DNA from: Verrucomicrobiales bacterium
GTDB lineage: Bacteria; Verrucomicrobiota; Verrucomicrobiia; Verrucomicrobiales; SLCJ01
Length of the DNA: 64,000 nt
NCBI GenBank assembly: GCA_024636835.1
Contig: JAGXGH010000127.1
Span: forward strand, 62,001 to 126,000
Reading direction: 5' to 3'
A program made the position numbers and the translations under genes. Below are positions 19,302 to 27,719 of the stretch, in pieces. Each line of letters opens with the position of its first letter. Position 1 is the first letter of the stretch. The notes beneath the pieces are model-generated. The model made no database searches. It saw nothing but the letters and a program-made list of their open reading frames with translations, and was not told where the DNA came from.

Positions 19302-20903
19302 ATGAACGTGAAGCCCGAGCTAACATCGAAGAACCAAGCTGCAGCCGTCATCTTTGCTGTGGGCATCTTGTTCTTCGCCCTCACGTTTCTTCTCCAACGA
19401 TCAACCGGCACCTACGAAAGCGAGTTTGCCGGGCACCCCGATGAAGCCGCGCACGTTGTCACTTCCTTGATGGTTCGCGACTACATGGTTGAGGGCCTTC
19501 CGAAAGGAAAGCACCCGATGCGTTATGCCGAAGACTACTACGAACGTCTTCCTAAAGTCGCCTTGGGCCATTACCCTCCCGGGTTTTACGCGATCGTTGG
19601 CGCTGCTTTGGTCCCTTTCCGCTCTGCTACCACCATTCTTGTCATGAGCGCGCTTTTCAGCGCCGTCGCCGCCACGCTCCTCTGGTTAATTGCCACGAAA
19701 TTCTTCAACCACCCGATAACCTTCATCATCGCAATCGCATTCTGTTTACTTCCGTTGATCCGCGAGTTCACTGCCATTGTGATGTCAGACCTCCTGCTCA
19801 CCTGCTTCTTGCTAGGTGCCACCTTGGCATGGTCAAAATTCATGCGCGATGGTAAGTTATCCGGATCCATCGCGTTCGGCGTTCTCGCCGCTGCCGCCAT
19901 CCTCACCAAGGGCTCCGGGATTCTGCTCGCGGCGCTTCCACCTCTTGCCATTCTGATTTCCCGCCGGTTCGACCTGCTTAAAAACTGGCGTTTATGGATG
20001 GCACCTATCCCCGTTGTGTTAACAGCCGCACCCTGGACCGCCCTTACTCTGGGTATCAGCTCCGAGGGCTGGGTTTTCGAATCCTTGAGTGAATACCTCG
20101 CCGCTGCCGCTGTTTTTTTTCCCGCCGCTTTTATCAAAGAGTTTGGTTACACCATCTTGGTATTCACAACGATAGGTATCGGATATTTCTTCAAGCGCGT
20201 GTTTTCAAAACACACCATCGATCCACTCGCCAGCGCGTTGGCTGCGCTCGGCATATCTGTAGCTCTTTGCTACACACTCATCCCTTCAGGAATCGAAGAG
20301 CGCTATCTCATCCCCTTGGTTCCCCTCGTTCTTTTGGCCGCCGCTTTTGGTGTCACTAAAATCGCAGGACTCATCAACAAGGGAAATACCACCGTAGCAA
20401 TCGCAGCAGTATTCCTAATGTTCGCCATCATGATTGCGGAACGACATCAGGTGGATCCCAAGAATTACTCGGGGATGGAGCAAGTATTAACGGTGACCAA
20501 AGCATCACTCCAGCCAGTCCAACAACCGTCCATCCTCATCTCCTCAGGCCCGCGTGGCGAAGGTGCGCTGATCGCGCTCGCCGCACTCGACAAGGGCACC
20601 AACTGGCACATCTATCGCGGTAGCAAATCCTTGGCGACAAGCGATTGGATAGGTCGTGACTATCAATCTGAGTTCGATACTCCTGAAAAACTCGCAAGCT
20701 ATCTACGCAACGAAAAGATAGCCTTTGTCGTGGCCGATGACTCCACCGCGGAAAAGTGGAAACTCCCCCATTACAAGCTATTGTTGAATTCTATCCTGAA
20801 CGATCAATCGACATTCGAACCGTTCAAGCCATCCCACTTCATCGGCTATAAGCGTGACGGTGAGATCTTTTATGCAAAAGTGCTTCCAGAGGTGAGTCAG
20901 TGA
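19302..20903 (+). CDS. GT-C membrane glycosyltransferase (GT39/ArnT-like)
   Basis: The product is 533 residues from the ATG at 19302, 2 bp after the GT2 stop; the longer upstream reading overlaps that gene. It has an N-terminal membrane segment, the first-loop acidic motif HPDEAAHV typical of PMT/ArnT-type enzymes, about ten further membrane segments, and a C-terminal soluble part. Such enzymes use polyprenyl-phosphate sugars, here likely made by the preceding GT2. Its final residues (AKVLPEVSQ) and the start of the following relic are duplicated at 22.17 kb. Confidence 0.82.
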   Translation: MNVKPELTSKNQAAAVIFAVGILFFALTFLLQRSTGTYESEFAGHPDEAAHVVTSLMVRDYMVEGLPKGKHPMRYAEDYYERLPKVALGHYPPGFYAIVGAALVPFRSATTILVMSALFSAVAATLLWLIATKFFNHPITFIIAIAFCLLPLIREFTAIVMSDLLLTCFLLGATLAWSKFMRDGKLSGSIAFGVLAAAAILTKGSGILLAALPPLAILISRRFDLLKNWRLWMAPIPVVLTAAPWTALTLGISSEGWVFESLSEYLAAAAVFFPAAFIKEFGYTILVFTTIGIGYFFKRVFSKHTIDPLASALAALGISVALCYTLIPSGIEERYLIPLVPLVLLAAAFGVTKIAGLINKGNTTVAIAAVFLMFAIMIAERHQVDPKNYSGMEQVLTVTKASLQPVQQPSILISSGPRGEGALIALAALDKGTNWHIYRGSKSLATSDWIGRDYQSEFDTPEKLASYLRNEKIAFVVADDSTAEKWKLPHYKLLLNSILNDQSTFEPFKPSHFIGYKRDGEIFYAKVLPEVSQ

Positions 20904-20965
20904 AAATTCTGTGGGTGAAAACCGGGCCTCTAAACCCCGTCTATATCGGCGGCAAAAAACAGCTG
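20864..20965 (+). repeat. Diverged direct repeat, copy 1 (GT-C end plus GT4 start)
   Basis: About 100 bp here align, at roughly three quarters identity by eye, with 22161-22263. Both copies contain the last ~16 codons of a GT-C-type gene, an overlapping stop/start, and the first ~20 codons of a GT4 gene. Confidence 0.75.
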
Positions 20966-21010
20966 AGCTCATCAACAAACCGCCTCGACTTTCTGAGATT
21001 GCATGCGTAG
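20900..21010 (+). pseudogene. Truncated 5' relic of a GT4 gene
   Basis: A GTG start overlapping the GT-C stop (GTGA) opens a 36-codon frame ending in TAG at 21008. Its first 21 residues (VKILWVKTGPLNPVYIGGKK) closely match the start of the intact GT4 gene at 22208 (NILWVKTGALHPVDTGGKK), after which similarity is lost. It is best read as a broken copy of that gene. Confidence 0.75.
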
Positions 21011-21109
21011 AAAGAGCCTAAGTTATTGAAGATCAAGGACGTAAAGATGACTCACGCCATTTCGCCAATCCATGCGAACTTATAATCAAAACGTCTGAAC
21101 ATTACCACA

Positions 21110-21931
21110 ATGTCTAGCGCCGCCCCCAAAAACAATCAGGATAATAAGCCTAGCCACTCCGAAAAGCGCATCGCCGGAGAACTCCAATACCATAAAACTA
21201 TTGCTGCGAATGAAGCCACTAATCTGAGTCCATGCCCAGATTGGAAGCTCGATGATTACCGCAATGCATCTCGATATCGCCAAGACCCTTACCATCAAGT
21301 GCTTCAAATCATCCACTCCAAAAAACCTGCATCTATTCTAGAAATTGGATCAGGCTCTGGGGTGATGATGACTCGCCTAGCCAAACTTGGCCATAGCGTA
21401 ACTGGCGTTGAACTCTCTCCAGATCTAGTCGAATTGGCCAAAGCTCGAATCGCTCTGGAAAATGTATCGTCACGAGCTCGAGTCATCGAATGCGATGCTT
21501 GCGACTATCAAAATGACGAAAAATTCGATATCGTATTAGCACCCTTAGTGCTGCACCACCTTGATTTCCCTACTGCGATTAGTTCAATTAAGCGAATGCT
21601 TAAGCCGGGCGGGATGTTAGTAGCTATGGAGCCAGTTGCATTTTCACGCCCACTACAGATACTTCGAGACATCCTCCCTGTTAAAAAAATCATCACTCCA
21701 GAAGAGCGTCAGCTGAATCAAGACGATTTGGATCTCGTCAAGAAAGAATTCAAAACCCTTCAAATCAACTATTTTTACTGTTTCGGACGGCTTCGACGGT
21801 TCATTCCTAAAAATCGTTTCCGAATGCCTCTGATCCACAAATTGCAGAATTTCGATGCCGCTATTTTGGAGTTATTTCCATTTACACGGAATTTTGCCGG
21901 AACTGTAGTTTTCGTCGCGGTTATGGATTAG
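21110..21931 (+). CDS. Class I SAM-dependent methyltransferase
   Basis: A 273-residue cytoplasmic protein with a Rossmann-type SAM-binding motif ILEIGSGSGVMMTRLAKLG near residue 70, the acidic strand end GVELSPDLV, LAPLVLHHLDFP, and LKPGGMLVAMEP. These are the motifs I-III of class I methyltransferases. The acceptor, presumably a sugar or lipid-linked intermediate, is not predictable. It sits as an island between two copies of a duplicated gene boundary and has plainer, more AT-rich codon use than its neighbours by eye, which suggests later insertion. Confidence 0.85.
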   Translation: MSSAAPKNNQDNKPSHSEKRIAGELQYHKTIAANEATNLSPCPDWKLDDYRNASRYRQDPYHQVLQIIHSKKPASILEIGSGSGVMMTRLAKLGHSVTGVELSPDLVELAKARIALENVSSRARVIECDACDYQNDEKFDIVLAPLVLHHLDFPTAISSIKRMLKPGGMLVAMEPVAFSRPLQILRDILPVKKIITPEERQLNQDDLDLVKKEFKTLQINYFYCFGRLRRFIPKNRFRMPLIHKLQNFDAAILELFPFTRNFAGTVVFVAVMD

Positions 21932-21971
21932 ACTCTTAACAGACAATCATCAAAGCTGATTCTCACTCACA

Positions 21972-22211
21972 ATGCTAACTCATTCACTTATCATAGAAGA
22001 CGGAAAATCCGAACGTCGCTATTGGATCAACGTCCTAAGAGCCATCTTCACAGAAACCCCTGGCTGTGCAAAAATTGAACGGATTGAAAAAATGTGTCCA
22101 TTTGAAGTCCAGACACTGGGCAACAACCGACCAGAACATCCGTTTCAACATGGTCATAAGCAGAACGGTGAAATCGTGTTCGCCAAGGTCCTTCCGGAGG
22201 TCAGCCAATGA
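21972..22211 (+). pseudogene. Chimeric relic: ABC permease start, ABC ATPase end, GT-C end
   Basis: A 79-codon open frame made of three recognisable pieces. Residues 1-23 (LIIEDGKSERRYWINVLR) match the start of the Wzm-type permease at 24629 (LIIEAGKSEHRYWRDVLR). Residues 33-61 (IERIEKMCPFEVQTLG) match the end of the Wzt-type ATPase (FDRLENICPFEVQNLG). Residues 64-79 match the end of the GT-C gene. It looks like the scar of a deleted permease-ATPase pair joined to a gene end. It overlaps the next GT4 start as ATGA and is not expected to make a functional protein. Confidence 0.78.
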
Positions 22212-22263
22212 ATATCCTTTGGGTGAAAACCGGCGCCTTGCACCCCGTTGATACAGGTGGAAA
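22161..22263 (+). repeat. Diverged direct repeat, copy 2 (GT-C end plus GT4 start)
   Basis: Partner of the repeat at 20864-20965. This copy leads into the intact GT4 gene. The ~1.2 kb between the copies holds a methyltransferase gene and a chimeric relic frame. Confidence 0.75.
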
Positions 22264-23446
22264 AAAACGCACGCACGCGATGCTCCGCGAACTCGCGAAG
22301 GATCATCACGTCACCTACCTCGCACTCAAAGACACCACGGTTCCGCTGCACCCCGACGAGGAACCTGACGACTACGCACAAGAAAAAATCTGGATCCCAT
22401 GGAGCGAAACCCCGAAACGTTCATGGCGGATCATTCCAGACCTTCTCAAAAACTTACTGCTAAGCAACCTCCCCTACGCCATCTCGAAATATGCTTCCAA
22501 AGGCATGGCTGAAAAGATTGCCGAACTCGACGCCAGCGGTCGTTTTGACCTACTAATCTGCGACTTCATCTTCCCGGCACCGAACTTCGGAGAAGTCGCC
22601 AAGCTGCGCACACCATCCGTGCTCTTTCAGCACAACGTGGAAGCGGAAATTTGGAGACGCCTCGCCGAATCCCAATCGCATCCGCTCAAGCGCGGGTTCT
22701 TCAATCTGCAATTCCAGCGCATGGAGCGAGCGGAGAAAGAACTTGCCACTCAGTTTGGCGGGGTGATCAACGTTTCCGCCCACGACTCGGAAATTTGCCG
22801 CGAGCGCTACGGACTCAACAACGTGCTCGGTGAAGTGCCCACCGGGGTCGACACCGAGTTTTTCCAGCCCCGGCCTATCGATTTCTCCAGCGCAAAGGAG
22901 GCACCCGTTCTCGGTTTCCTTGGATCAATGGACTGGAATGCCAACATCGACGCCGTCGATTGGTTCCTCACCGAATCCTTTCCCGCCATTCGATCCACAC
23001 ACACGAACGCACGGTTTAAAGTCATTGGTCGTAACCCACCTACTTGGCTGATCGAAAGGCACGGATCTCAGCTCGGCGTAGAATTCACCGGCACCGTGCC
23101 GGACGTTCGCCCGCACGTCGCCGAATGCGACTTGATCGTCGTTCCCCTGCGCGTCGGCAGCGGCACACGCCTGAAGATCCTCGAATGCATGGCGATGGGC
23201 GTGCCGGTGCTCTCCACGACAATCGGTGCCGAGGGCCTGGACTTCCTTCCAGGAACCGACCTCGAAATCGCCGACACCGCAGCAACAATTTCGTCAACCG
23301 CCATCGGAGTCCTCAACGACTCCGCCCTACTCGCCGCCCTCGCTGCCAATGCCAGATCAAAGGTTACCGCAAACCACGGTTGGAGTGCTGCCACCAATCA
23401 CTTCACGGCACTCTGCAGCGAAATCCTTCAAGATATTCGCGCATAA
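22208..23446 (+). CDS. GT4 sugar transferase, PEP-CTERM/EpsH1-associated type (Stp1-like)
   Basis: A 412-residue GT-B fold glycosyltransferase. The N-terminal domain starts NILWVKTGALHPVDTGGKKRT; the C-terminal nucleotide-sugar domain has VLGFLGSMDWNANIDAV, VEFTGTVPDVRP and IVPLRVGSGTRLKILECMAMG, the GT4 donor-binding region. The pattern resembles the sugar transferases described as associated with PEP-CTERM/EpsH1 systems, consistent with the exosortase in this window. A broken copy of its 5' end lies at 20900. Confidence 0.85.
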   Translation: MNILWVKTGALHPVDTGGKKRTHAMLRELAKDHHVTYLALKDTTVPLHPDEEPDDYAQEKIWIPWSETPKRSWRIIPDLLKNLLLSNLPYAISKYASKGMAEKIAELDASGRFDLLICDFIFPAPNFGEVAKLRTPSVLFQHNVEAEIWRRLAESQSHPLKRGFFNLQFQRMERAEKELATQFGGVINVSAHDSEICRERYGLNNVLGEVPTGVDTEFFQPRPIDFSSAKEAPVLGFLGSMDWNANIDAVDWFLTESFPAIRSTHTNARFKVIGRNPPTWLIERHGSQLGVEFTGTVPDVRPHVAECDLIVVPLRVGSGTRLKILECMAMGVPVLSTTIGAEGLDFLPGTDLEIADTAATISSTAIGVLNDSALLAALAANARSKVTANHGWSAATNHFTALCSEILQDIRA

Positions 23447-23477
23447 ATCATATTCTGCCTATAAGAATTTCCACAGC

Positions 23478-24383
23478 ATGTCTTTTCTCTACCCCATCAA
23501 GCTGCGGCTGCTTCGTGCGGGAAAACGACTCATCCCCCGAGTTCGCCCCTCGTTCCTCATCATCGGGGCCCAAAAGTGTGGCACCACCTCACTCTTTCAC
23601 CACCTGAGCTGCCACCCTTCGCTGGTCACGCCACGCATCAAGGAAGTGAACTTTTTTGACGCTGATAACCGCTTCGCACGTGGAACATGGTTTTACCACT
23701 CCTACTTTCCCTTTCGTTCACTAAGCACACTTGGATCCAAATCCTTCGAGGCCACACCAAGCTACATGGGCGGGCAAGTGAAAACCAAAAAAACCGTAGC
23801 GAGACTCAAACAATACAATCCATCCATCAAACTCGTCGTCATCCTGCGCAATCCGATCGACCGCGCTTATTCCGCCTGGCAGATGTATTGCCGATACTAC
23901 CGCCTAAACCCCGATTGGTACTTCAAGTGGATGGAACGCGACGACAGCAACTATATCCGTGAAAACGTGATCTGCCGGCCCAAGGACTTTGGAACCGATT
24001 TCAAAGCCGACATTGAATTCGATCTTAAGAATATCTCCAATCCATCCCCCTACGAATCCCCCATCCTCGAGTGGGGACTATACGGGGCGATGCTCAATCT
24101 CTATCGCTCCCACTTTCCAGCCAATCAGCTGCACATCTTGTTTCTCGAAGATCTCAAAGAAAACCCCATAGAGACTCTCGAAAAATTAAATAACTTTCTA
24201 GACCTACCTCCCCACGACTGGAAAAAAACACCTCTCAAGCCAGAAAACACAGGGGGCGATTACCCATCACTTAGTGTCTCCTGTCGCACCAAACTCGCCG
24301 ATTTCTACGAATCAGACGTCACTTCGCTAGCCAAATTAATCGACATCAAACCACCGTGGCTGGACTTCAGCCCACCCGCATGA
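23478..24383 (+). CDS. Sulfotransferase (PAPS-dependent)
   Basis: From the ATG at 23478 the product is 301 residues; the longer frame runs back into the preceding gene. The PAPS 5'-phosphosulfate loop IIGAQKCGTTSLF is at residues 28-40 and the 3'-phosphate motif LVVILRNPIDRAYSAW is near residue 120, as in heparan sulfate-type sulfotransferases. It probably sulfates the polysaccharide or its lipid-linked unit. It is one of three such genes here and a distant paralogue of the one at 49732. Confidence 0.88.
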   Translation: MSFLYPIKLRLLRAGKRLIPRVRPSFLIIGAQKCGTTSLFHHLSCHPSLVTPRIKEVNFFDADNRFARGTWFYHSYFPFRSLSTLGSKSFEATPSYMGGQVKTKKTVARLKQYNPSIKLVVILRNPIDRAYSAWQMYCRYYRLNPDWYFKWMERDDSNYIRENVICRPKDFGTDFKADIEFDLKNISNPSPYESPILEWGLYGAMLNLYRSHFPANQLHILFLEDLKENPIETLEKLNNFLDLPPHDWKKTPLKPENTGGDYPSLSVSCRTKLADFYESDVTSLAKLIDIKPPWLDFSPPA

Positions 24384-24534
24384 AGATCAGTCTGCGCTGC
24401 ATGAAAACACCCGCCAAACGCTCCTCATCTTCAACACACAGATCCTATCCGACTCGGTTCAAATAATTGCGTTATCCTAACCATCAACTTCCTCAAGGAA
24501 AACGTTGCCTTAGCGAAACAATGGGCTAAAACTA

Positions 24535-24548
24535 CCTCGCCATGGCGA
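24535..24548. other. 14-bp perfect palindrome before the ABC exporter genes
   Basis: CTCGCCATGGCGAG lies in the 245-bp gap between the sulfotransferase and the ABC permease, about 80 bp upstream of the permease start. The gap holds no convincing gene. The palindrome could bind a dimeric protein or be chance. Confidence 0.3.
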
Positions 24549-24628
24549 GTCGCCGCTTGAAATGCTCACGAACATTTTAAAGATAACACCGCCAGCTCCC
24601 ATACCTCATCGATCCCCACTCCCATAAA

Positions 24629-25465
24629 ATGGAGAGCCACCACCTCATCATCGAAGCCGGAAAATCCGAGCACCGTTACTGGCGCGACGTACTACGCTAT
24701 CGCGAATTGTTTTTCTTTCTCGCTTGGCGGGATATTTTGGTTCGCTACAAACAAACCATTATCGGCATCGCATGGTCCGTGATCCGTCCACTACTGAGCA
24801 TGGTCATCCTTGTTGTGGTGTTCGCAAGGTTTGCGGGGCTCACCGTCGAGGGCGTACCAAATGCCGTTTTGGTATTCGCCGCGGTACTACCGTGGCAGTT
24901 TTTCGCCGGAGCTATCGGGGAATCGAGTAACAGCCTGATCGTCAACGCCAACATGGTGTCGAAAGTCTATTTCCCGAAGATCATCATCCCGGCAAGTTCG
25001 GTGGTCGTTGCCTGCGTTGACTTCATCATCAGTTTTGGGATTCTCTGCTTCATCATGCTGTTTAACAGCTACATGCCTTCTCCAAACATGATCGCCCTAC
25101 CGCTCTTTGCGCTACTCGCCTTCGTAACCGCCCTTGGCCCTGGTCTCCTCTTATCCTCACTCAATGTGAAATACCGGGACTTCCGATACATCGTCCCATT
25201 CATCATCCAATTCGGATTTCTTCTGAGTCCCGTGGGATTTGACACCGCGGTCGCACGGGAAAAGCTCGGTGAATATGCAGCGGTCTATTATCTCAATCCT
25301 ATGGCTGGAGTCATTGACGGATTCCGTTGGAGTATCTGTGGAGGAGACGCCTTCCCGCTCTACCTCCCCGGACTCGCAATATCATGCACCGTCACCATCC
25401 TATTCCTCGCCTTTGGTATTTGGAACTTCCGCCGCACCGAGCGTACTTTTGCCGACCTGATCTAA
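24629..25465 (+). CDS. Polysaccharide ABC exporter, permease (Wzm/KpsM type)
   Basis: A 278-residue ABC-2 type permease with six membrane segments. The start holds YRELFFFLAWRDILVRYKQT, the typical cytoplasmic amphipathic region of Wzm-type permeases, and the C-terminus FRRTERTFADLI is characteristic. It would move undecaprenyl-linked glycan across the inner membrane with the ATPase encoded 13 bp downstream. A fragment of a second copy of this gene's 5' end survives at 21972. Confidence 0.93.
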   Translation: MESHHLIIEAGKSEHRYWRDVLRYRELFFFLAWRDILVRYKQTIIGIAWSVIRPLLSMVILVVVFARFAGLTVEGVPNAVLVFAAVLPWQFFAGAIGESSNSLIVNANMVSKVYFPKIIIPASSVVVACVDFIISFGILCFIMLFNSYMPSPNMIALPLFALLAFVTALGPGLLLSSLNVKYRDFRYIVPFIIQFGFLLSPVGFDTAVAREKLGEYAAVYYLNPMAGVIDGFRWSICGGDAFPLYLPGLAISCTVTILFLAFGIWNFRRTERTFADLI

Positions 25466-25478
25466 ATTATTCCCTACC

Positions 25479-26732
25479 ATGAGCAAACCAATGATCAGTG
25501 TTCAGGATCTCGGCAAACGCTATATCCTGAGACACCAAACCAGCGGAGCACGCCCACAATACCAACGCCTCAGCGAAGTAATCGCAGCGAATGCCAAGAA
25601 ACTCTTCCAGCCTAAATCCAAGGAACAAAAAGCTGCCGGTAAAGAAGAGTTCTGGGCACTCGACGGGGTGTCTTTTGATATCAACGAAGGAGAGGTGGTT
25701 GGCATCATCGGCCGCAACGGCGCAGGAAAGTCGACCCTGCTCAAACTTCTTTCACGCATCACCGACCCAACCAAAGGACGGTTCGAACTTCGGGGAAGGG
25801 TCGCCGCTCTCTTGGAGGTAGGAACGGGATTCCATCCAGAACTCACTGGCCGCGAAAACATCTTTCTCAACGGAGCGGTCCTCGGAATGCACCGCTCAGA
25901 AATCCGCAAAAAATTTGATGAGATTGTCAACTTCGCCAATGTCGAAAAGTTCCTGGATACACCGGTAAAGCGCTATTCATCGGGAATGTCCACCCGTCTC
26001 GCTTTCTCGGTTGCCGCCCACTTGGATCCGGAAATCCTCATCATCGACGAAGTGCTTGCAGTGGGCGACTACGACTTCCAGCGCAAATGTTTAGGGAAAA
26101 TGAAAGAGGTCTCAAAGAGTGGACGGACCGTTCTCTTTGTCAGCCATAATTTAAGCACTGTAGCCACTCTCACCAACCGCTGTATTCAGCTCCACAAAGG
26201 CAAACTTCTCGGCGATGGACCTACTGGAGACGTCGTCCACAACTACGTTCGCGCCGGTCTCGCACTCACACCAGTCTACACTGCAACAGCATCCCCCGAG
26301 CGACCGACCATCACCCGCGTCGAAGTAATTTCTAGTGAGGAATCCGGTCTGCACAACATGGGCGCAGCTTTGGAGATACAAGTGGAAATTGAAACACCAA
26401 CTCCGATCAGGCGCGCCTGCTTAAGCGTCAATGTGATCAATACGGATACCACTCTCCCAGTGCAACATATGTGGATCTTTGACGCCGAAACCCCTTGGGG
26501 AAGAACTGCTGGTAAACACCGGCTCTCATGTATCATCCAAAAATCCCATCTCTTCATTGGTGATTATGCCTTGAATGTGCATTTTGCCGAAGGCCCGGGA
26601 GGACTCAAATTCGACCGCCTGGAAAACATCTGCCCCTTCGAAGTCCAAAACCTTGGAGATCAACGCGCGGAATATCCCTATCGTAATGGTGAAGCCATCT
26701 TGCTCGAAGACTTCCAATGGGAAGTTCACTAA
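25479..26732 (+). CDS. Polysaccharide ABC exporter, ATPase with Wzt-type C-terminal domain
   Basis: A 417-residue ATPase. Walker A is GRNGAGKST (residues 78-86), the signature is YSSGMSTRLAFS (near 167), and Walker B is ILIIDEVLAVGD (near 190). The C-terminal ~150 residues form a beta-rich domain like the Wzt carbohydrate-binding domain, which in O9a/O8 systems reads the glycan's terminal modification. Such modification is often methylation, and a methyltransferase gene follows 26 bp later. It pairs with the preceding permease. Confidence 0.93.
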   Translation: MSKPMISVQDLGKRYILRHQTSGARPQYQRLSEVIAANAKKLFQPKSKEQKAAGKEEFWALDGVSFDINEGEVVGIIGRNGAGKSTLLKLLSRITDPTKGRFELRGRVAALLEVGTGFHPELTGRENIFLNGAVLGMHRSEIRKKFDEIVNFANVEKFLDTPVKRYSSGMSTRLAFSVAAHLDPEILIIDEVLAVGDYDFQRKCLGKMKEVSKSGRTVLFVSHNLSTVATLTNRCIQLHKGKLLGDGPTGDVVHNYVRAGLALTPVYTATASPERPTITRVEVISSEESGLHNMGAALEIQVEIETPTPIRRACLSVNVINTDTTLPVQHMWIFDAETPWGRTAGKHRLSCIIQKSHLFIGDYALNVHFAEGPGGLKFDRLENICPFEVQNLGDQRAEYPYRNGEAILLEDFQWEVH

Positions 26733-26758
26733 TTTCTCTCATCCACCAATAAAAGACT

Positions 26759-27544
26759 ATGACCGTTGAACGCATCATACCCGGAAGCAACGCCTGGGAG
26801 GAAGGCTACGCCACTCATGCAGAGCGCTACCGCCATTTCCTCCATCAATTGAAGGGTCTCGAGATTCTCGACGCCGCTTGCGGTGTCGGCTATGGTACCC
26901 ATATCATCGCCGAATCCGGCGCGGCAAAAGTGACCGGCCTGGACGTCTCCGATGAAGCCCTTGAGACAGCCAGAGCAACGTTCGCCCATCCCCATATCAC
27001 GTTCATGAAGGGAGATTGCACAGCGCTACCGTTCCAAGACAATTCCTTCGATGCTGTGACCTCGTTCGAGACCATCGAACACCTCAAGTCGCCTGCCGAG
27101 TTCGTCACCGAGGTGTCCAGGGTTCTTAAGCCCGGCGGAAAACTTTTTCTCTCCTGCCCAAACAGCCTCACCAACTCACTCTCGAAGATCCGGCCGCTCG
27201 ACAACCCTTGGCATTTCAGCGAAATGACCTTTGAGGAACTCACCGGAATACTCGATCCGAATTTCACCATCGATGGAATCTTCCACCAATCACCGTCGCT
27301 CGACCAGATCACAGCGCTTCATGTGGAACAGATCAACGTAGCAATCGAGCGATCACTGGCTCTCAAGGTCGAAAACATGATTCGCAAAACTCTCGGTCGC
27401 GAGACCGTGACTCCAATGCACACTGAACCACCTCTCGCGGTTGCCATCAAAGCGAGCGGCGATCCGATTCGCCCGCTGCGCGCAGAGTCTGATCCATGGA
27501 AACGACATGCCCGTGTCTTCCTTATATCCGCACAACTCAAATAA
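26759..27544 (+). CDS. Class I SAM methyltransferase, copy A of a duplicated pair
   Basis: A 261-residue methyltransferase: ILDAACGVGYGTHIIA (motif I, near residue 42), VTGLDVSDEAL, DCTALPFQDNSFDAV, SFETIEHL and LKPGGKLFLSCPN. It is clearly related to the protein at 45572 (shared DAACGxGYGT, SFETIEHL, SPAEF and LFLSCPN). Its place directly after the Wzt-type ATPase would suit a role in capping the chain end by methylation, which is inference. A GT4 gene that is also duplicated follows. Confidence 0.87.
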   Translation: MTVERIIPGSNAWEEGYATHAERYRHFLHQLKGLEILDAACGVGYGTHIIAESGAAKVTGLDVSDEALETARATFAHPHITFMKGDCTALPFQDNSFDAVTSFETIEHLKSPAEFVTEVSRVLKPGGKLFLSCPNSLTNSLSKIRPLDNPWHFSEMTFEELTGILDPNFTIDGIFHQSPSLDQITALHVEQINVAIERSLALKVENMIRKTLGRETVTPMHTEPPLAVAIKASGDPIRPLRAESDPWKRHARVFLISAQLK

Positions 27545-27719
27545 GTATCGTCTGGTTAGCCCATGACAAAACTCAGCTAACACCTCCTATTCTGCTTTCC
27601 TGGCAGAACGGAGCCGGTTACAGAATTCTCATCGACTTGCCGACAGGGTGCGTCAAGAATTCCTGTGTAGAGAGCGATCTTCAATTCAAAAAAGCCCGCT
27701 TAAAGAAAACGCATTTAGT

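Noticed and set aside
27545-27719. Possible N-terminal extension of the GT4 gene at 27720
   Set aside because: The extra residues from the alternative upstream start do not resemble the paralogue's N-terminus; the ATG at 27720 gives the expected first strand.
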